Assembly: GCA_937922775.1 (NCBI GenBank)
Contig: CALAKE010000296.1
Span: 1-9,473, forward strand
Source of the DNA: an uncultured bacterium
GTDB lineage: Bacteria > Acidobacteriota > UBA890
Direction of reading: 5' to 3'
DNA length: 9,473 nt
Both the position numbers and the translations under genes were made by a program. The notes under the pieces were generated by a model that was given only the letters and a program-made list of their open reading frames with translations, made no database searches and was not told the origin of the DNA. Position 1 is the first letter of the stretch; the number at the start of each line of letters is the position of its first letter. This document shows, piece after piece, positions 6,724 through 9,473 of this stretch.

Positions 6724-7886
6724 TGCGTCTTTTTGGAGAGACCCATTTCGACATCCTCGGCATGCGGCGCTGGGCCGCCATGCTCTCTTGCGCCGTGATC
6801 CTGATCAGCATCGGTTCGCTGGTTATTCAGGGCGGGCCACGTCTCGGCATCGACTTCGCCGGTGGCTCTCAAATTGTCGTGCAGTTTGCGGATCCAGTGG
6901 ATCTGAATGAGCTGCGCCAAGCTCTCGCCGCCCAAGGCCTCGAGGGAAGCCAGATCCAAGAGTTCGAAGGAGAGCGGGAGGTCTTGATCCGTACTCCGCG
7001 CGTCGAGGAAGGCGAAGAGCTCGCTGTGGTCGAGAGCATCAGCAGTGCTCTCGACGTGGTGGATCCGGCCCCGGCAGGTTTCGAGGGCAGGATGGACCTG
7101 AACACGGTGGGTGTCGCAGTGGTCACGACCGTGCTACTGGAAGCCAACCCCCTCGGCCTCGATGTTGTGGTCGACCTGGAAGATACGCAACGCCAGTATC
7201 AGCAGATTGCCCAGTCGGCGCTCAACGTGCGTGCGGCGGAAGGCCTGTTGGCCTCCTGGGATCAGGTGACGGGACTCGGCTACGACGCTGCGGTGGCAGA
7301 GACGCTCCAGAGCAGTTTTTACCTGGGCGGCCACCATGTCGTGAATACCGAGTGGGTCGGACCCCAGGTCGGCCAGGACTTGAGACGCCAGACCATGCAG
7401 GCGATGGGCTGGGCGCTGCTGGGCCTGCTCGCTTATATCACCTACCGGTTCGAGTTCCGCTTCGGCGTGGCGGCGGTCGTTGCTCTGGTTCACGATGTTC
7501 TCATCGCTCTGGGTGCATTCTCGTTGACGGGTCGCGAGTTCAACCTTCCGGTGATCGCCGCCTTTCTCACCATCATCGGGTACTCATTGAACGACACGGT
7601 CGTCGTCTTCGACCGAATTCGTGAGAACAATCAGGTTCAGCGTCGGTTACCGCTCTATGAGCGCATCAATCTCAGCATCAACCAGACGCTGTCGCGCACC
7701 GTGTTGACCTCCGGTACCACACTGATCGTCGTTGTTTCGTTGTTTCTGTACGGTGGTCCGGTCATCAACAACTTCTCGTTCGCCTTGCTGGTCGGGGTCC
7801 TGGTCGGCACGTACTCTTCAATCTTCGTCGCCAGCCCGATCGTCTACGCCTGGTACGCCTGGGCAGCGGAGCGCGTGAAAGACTAG
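6723..7886 (+). CDS. secF: Protein translocase subunit SecF with enlarged periplasmic domain
   Basis: 387 residues, longer than E. coli SecF (323). It is the SecD partner in the export motor. Helix 1 is at about 16-36, followed by the conserved L41-G-I-D-F-A-G-G48. V212-G-P-Q-V-G-Q-D-L-R-R-Q leads into helices at about 226-240, 246-268, 274-296, 328-343 and 350-376. A254-L-V-H-D-V-L-I-A-L-G, Y287-S-L-N-D-T-V-V-V-F-D-R-I-R-E-N and Q321-T-L-S-R-T-V-L-T-S-G-T-T-L are the family signatures. The distance from GIDFAGG to VGPQVG is about 165 residues against roughly half that in E. coli. The extra segment, about 125-210, includes an R-x5-G-x-L-x-S-W-D-Q-V-x-G-L-G-Y pattern resembling a helix-hairpin-helix. 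Translation is coupled to secD through TAATG; no strong ribosome site precedes it. Confidence 0.96.
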   Translation: MRLFGETHFDILGMRRWAAMLSCAVILISIGSLVIQGGPRLGIDFAGGSQIVVQFADPVDLNELRQALAAQGLEGSQIQEFEGEREVLIRTPRVEEGEELAVVESISSALDVVDPAPAGFEGRMDLNTVGVAVVTTVLLEANPLGLDVVVDLEDTQRQYQQIAQSALNVRAAEGLLASWDQVTGLGYDAAVAETLQSSFYLGGHHVVNTEWVGPQVGQDLRRQTMQAMGWALLGLLAYITYRFEFRFGVAAVVALVHDVLIALGAFSLTGREFNLPVIAAFLTIIGYSLNDTVVVFDRIRENNQVQRRLPLYERINLSINQTLSRTVLTSGTTLIVVVSLFLYGGPVINNFSFALLVGVLVGTYSSIFVASPIVYAWYAWAAERVKD

Positions 7887-7989
7887 CCTGCCTCCCCGCT
7901 CTGGTCGCTACGTGGTGCTTGGTGGCGATGCTATCCTGATGTCCACCCTCGATGGATGAGGGCATCCGGTCCACCGTCCGCTGAGAATC

Positions 7990-9473
7990 GTGCACCTTCC
8001 CACCCTTCAGACCGGCGGCTCGCCGCCCACCCGTATCGAAGATATCCTCGATCTGCTCGAGGGAACTCATCTGCCCGAGGACCTCGATCTGGTGCACCGT
8101 GCCTACGTGTATTCAGCGCGAGTGCACCAAGGCCAGGAACGTCTCTCGGGAGAGCCCTACCTCAACCACCCTCTTGCGGTAGCGATGATCCTCTCCGAGC
8201 TAGGGCTCGACGCCACGTCGATTGCTGTCGGCCTACTCCATGATGTCTTGGAAGACACGCATGCCAGTCAAGAGGACATCGAAGAGATGTTCGGTGAGGA
8301 GGTCGGCAATCTGGTAGACGGCGTTACCAAGATCAGCAAGATCAGCTTCACGAGCAAGGAACAAGAGCAGGCCGAGAACTTTCGCAAGCTCGTGTTGGCG
8401 ATGACCGAGGACATCCGCGTCCTGATGGTCAAGTTGGCTGATCGCCTGCACAACATGCGCACGCTCGAGTATTTGAAGCCCGAGGCCCAGGTCCGGAACG
8501 CTCGAGAAACCAGCGACATCTATGCGCCCCTCGCTCGGCGCCTGGGCATTGGAAAGATCCAGACCGAGCTCGAGGTTCTGTCGTTACGCTACCTGGAGCC
8601 TGATGACTACCAGAAGCTGGTCGAGGCTGTGGAGGCGCAACCCGACGTCCGCGCAGCGTTCATCGACCGGGTCCACCAAGTCATCGAAGAGGCCTTGGAG
8701 AAGGAAGGCATCGAGGCGCGCGTGGAACACCGGGTGAAGAGCCTCAGCAGCATCCACAGGAAACTGAAGAAGGGTGTCTCCGACCTCGATCAGGTCTACG
8801 ACGTGATTGCCTTCCGCATCATCACCGATAGCGAGCAGAGTTGCTACGCAGCTTTGGGGATCGTGCATGGGCTCTGGCGACCGGTGCCTGGGCGCTTCAA
8901 GGACTTTGTCGCCATGCCGAAGCGCAACATGTACCAGTCGCTGCACACCACGGTGATCGACGAGGGGCGACCTTTCGAGCTACAGATCCGCACCGAACAG
9001 ATGCACAAGGTCGCCGAGGAAGGCATCGCGGCGCACTGGATGTACAAGGAAGGGCGTCTCGACGCGGAGGTCGATACACAGCAGTTTCAGTGGCTTCGGC
9101 AGATCGTAGACTGGCAGCGTGATATGCCGGACGCCCGAGACTTCCTCTCGTCTTTGAAGATCGATCTCTACCCTGGAGAGGTGTACGCCTTCACGCCGAC
9201 CGGAGACGTCAAGGTCGTGCCACGGGGGGCATCGCCAATTGATTTTGCCTATGCCGTTCACACCGAGGTGGGCCATCACTGCGTCGGTTCCAAGGTGAAC
9301 GGTTCTTTGGTCCCACTGCGGACCGAGCTGCGCAACGGCGACATCGTAGAGATCATCACGAGTCCGGACGCCCGGCCCAACCGTGACTGGCTACGCCTCG
9401 TGAAGACGTCTCGTGCTCGCGGCAAGATCCGCAGCTTCATCAACAAGCGTGAGAGGGATCGCAGCATCGAGGT
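7990..9473 (+). CDS. Bifunctional (p)ppGpp synthetase/hydrolase (RelA/SpoT family), 3' end beyond window
   Basis: 494 codons are present and the gene runs off the window. These enzymes make (p)ppGpp from ATP and GDP/GTP during starvation and degrade it otherwise. The hydrolase domain is intact: H60 in Y-L-N-H-P-L, H84-D-V-L-E-D-T90, and L149-A-D-R-L-H-N155 with D151 and N155. The synthetase domain has Y270-D-V-I-A-F-R, then R302-F-K-D305, the R-x-K-D signature of bifunctional Rel/SpoT rather than the acidic version of monofunctional RelA, and E330-L-Q-I-R-T. A TGS domain begins about 393 (DLYPGEVYAFTPTGDV to NGDIVEIIT, ending about 457). The helical and ACT domains are not seen. GTG at 7990 is chosen because a stop at 7957-7959 in the same frame leaves no other standard start before the conserved region; its ribosome site is weak. 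The gene is 103 bases after secF, with no clear promoter or terminator between. Confidence 0.95.
   Translation, partial: MHLPTLQTGGSPPTRIEDILDLLEGTHLPEDLDLVHRAYVYSARVHQGQERLSGEPYLNHPLAVAMILSELGLDATSIAVGLLHDVLEDTHASQEDIEEMFGEEVGNLVDGVTKISKISFTSKEQEQAENFRKLVLAMTEDIRVLMVKLADRLHNMRTLEYLKPEAQVRNARETSDIYAPLARRLGIGKIQTELEVLSLRYLEPDDYQKLVEAVEAQPDVRAAFIDRVHQVIEEALEKEGIEARVEHRVKSLSSIHRKLKKGVSDLDQVYDVIAFRIITDSEQSCYAALGIVHGLWRPVPGRFKDFVAMPKRNMYQSLHTTVIDEGRPFELQIRTEQMHKVAEEGIAAHWMYKEGRLDAEVDTQQFQWLRQIVDWQRDMPDARDFLSSLKIDLYPGEVYAFTPTGDVKVVPRGASPIDFAYAVHTEVGHHCVGSKVNGSLVPLRTELRNGDIVEIITSPDARPNRDWLRLVKTSRARGKIRSFINKRERDRSIE

Noticed and set aside
7946..7967. Small hairpins after secF (CCCTC/GAGGG and GGATG/CATCC) as terminator
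   Set aside because: Five-base stems that exclude each other, with no T-run after them. TATCCT at 7932-7937 likewise lacks a properly spaced -35, so no promoter was called.

Overview
The window is a GC-rich stretch of bacterial chromosome. A gene-free, repeat-built segment (about 1-604) is followed by a dense run of housekeeping genes, all on the + strand: nrdR, a class II CCA-adding/poly(A) polymerase-family nucleotidyltransferase, thiL, tgt, yajC, secD, secF and the first 494 codons of a bifunctional rel/spoT-type (p)ppGpp gene cut by the window end. The tgt-yajC-secD-secF order, the full SecDF pair and the enlarged SecF periplasmic domain suggest a Gram-negative bacterium. An Acidobacteriota-like lineage is my best guess, but it rests on gene order and protein style only, not on any search.

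Region by region: (1) 1-604 holds no convincing gene. It contains five copies of a ~26-bp core with a GGTGATCACC-like palindromic centre. Four of them form a nested inverted-repeat structure: outer pair 26-64/524-562 with 36/39 matches, inner pair 110-149/441-480 with 39/40. The fifth lies just outside at 579-604. It looks like an emptied insertion element (MITE-like). The ends are TG...CA and a TTGAG repeat lies near both, which fits IS21-type ends, but the family assignment is inference. (2) 605-700 carries a perfect TATAAT and the nrdR leader. (3) 701-3565 is a tightly packed block, nrdR / CCA-PAP / thiL, joined by a 14-base overlap and a 4-base TTGA overlap. (4) tgt follows 43 bases later. 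(5) 4725-4816 holds a hairpin plus short T-run and a candidate promoter, so yajC-secD-secF may be a separate unit. (6) secF is followed by a 103-base gap and the rel-type gene, which starts with GTG.

Functionally the block combines a dNTP-synthesis repressor (NrdR), tRNA 3'-end maturation or RNA tailing, thiamine diphosphate synthesis (ThiL), queuosine tRNA modification (Tgt), the accessory part of the Sec translocon (YajC-SecD-SecF) and the stringent response. I see no defence system, CRISPR, tRNA or rRNA. The items most worth a second look are the repeat element beside the nrdR promoter, the ~100-residue insertion in the SecF P1 domain with a helix-hairpin-helix-like segment, the altered motif D in the CCA/PAP protein, and the ambiguous start of thiL.
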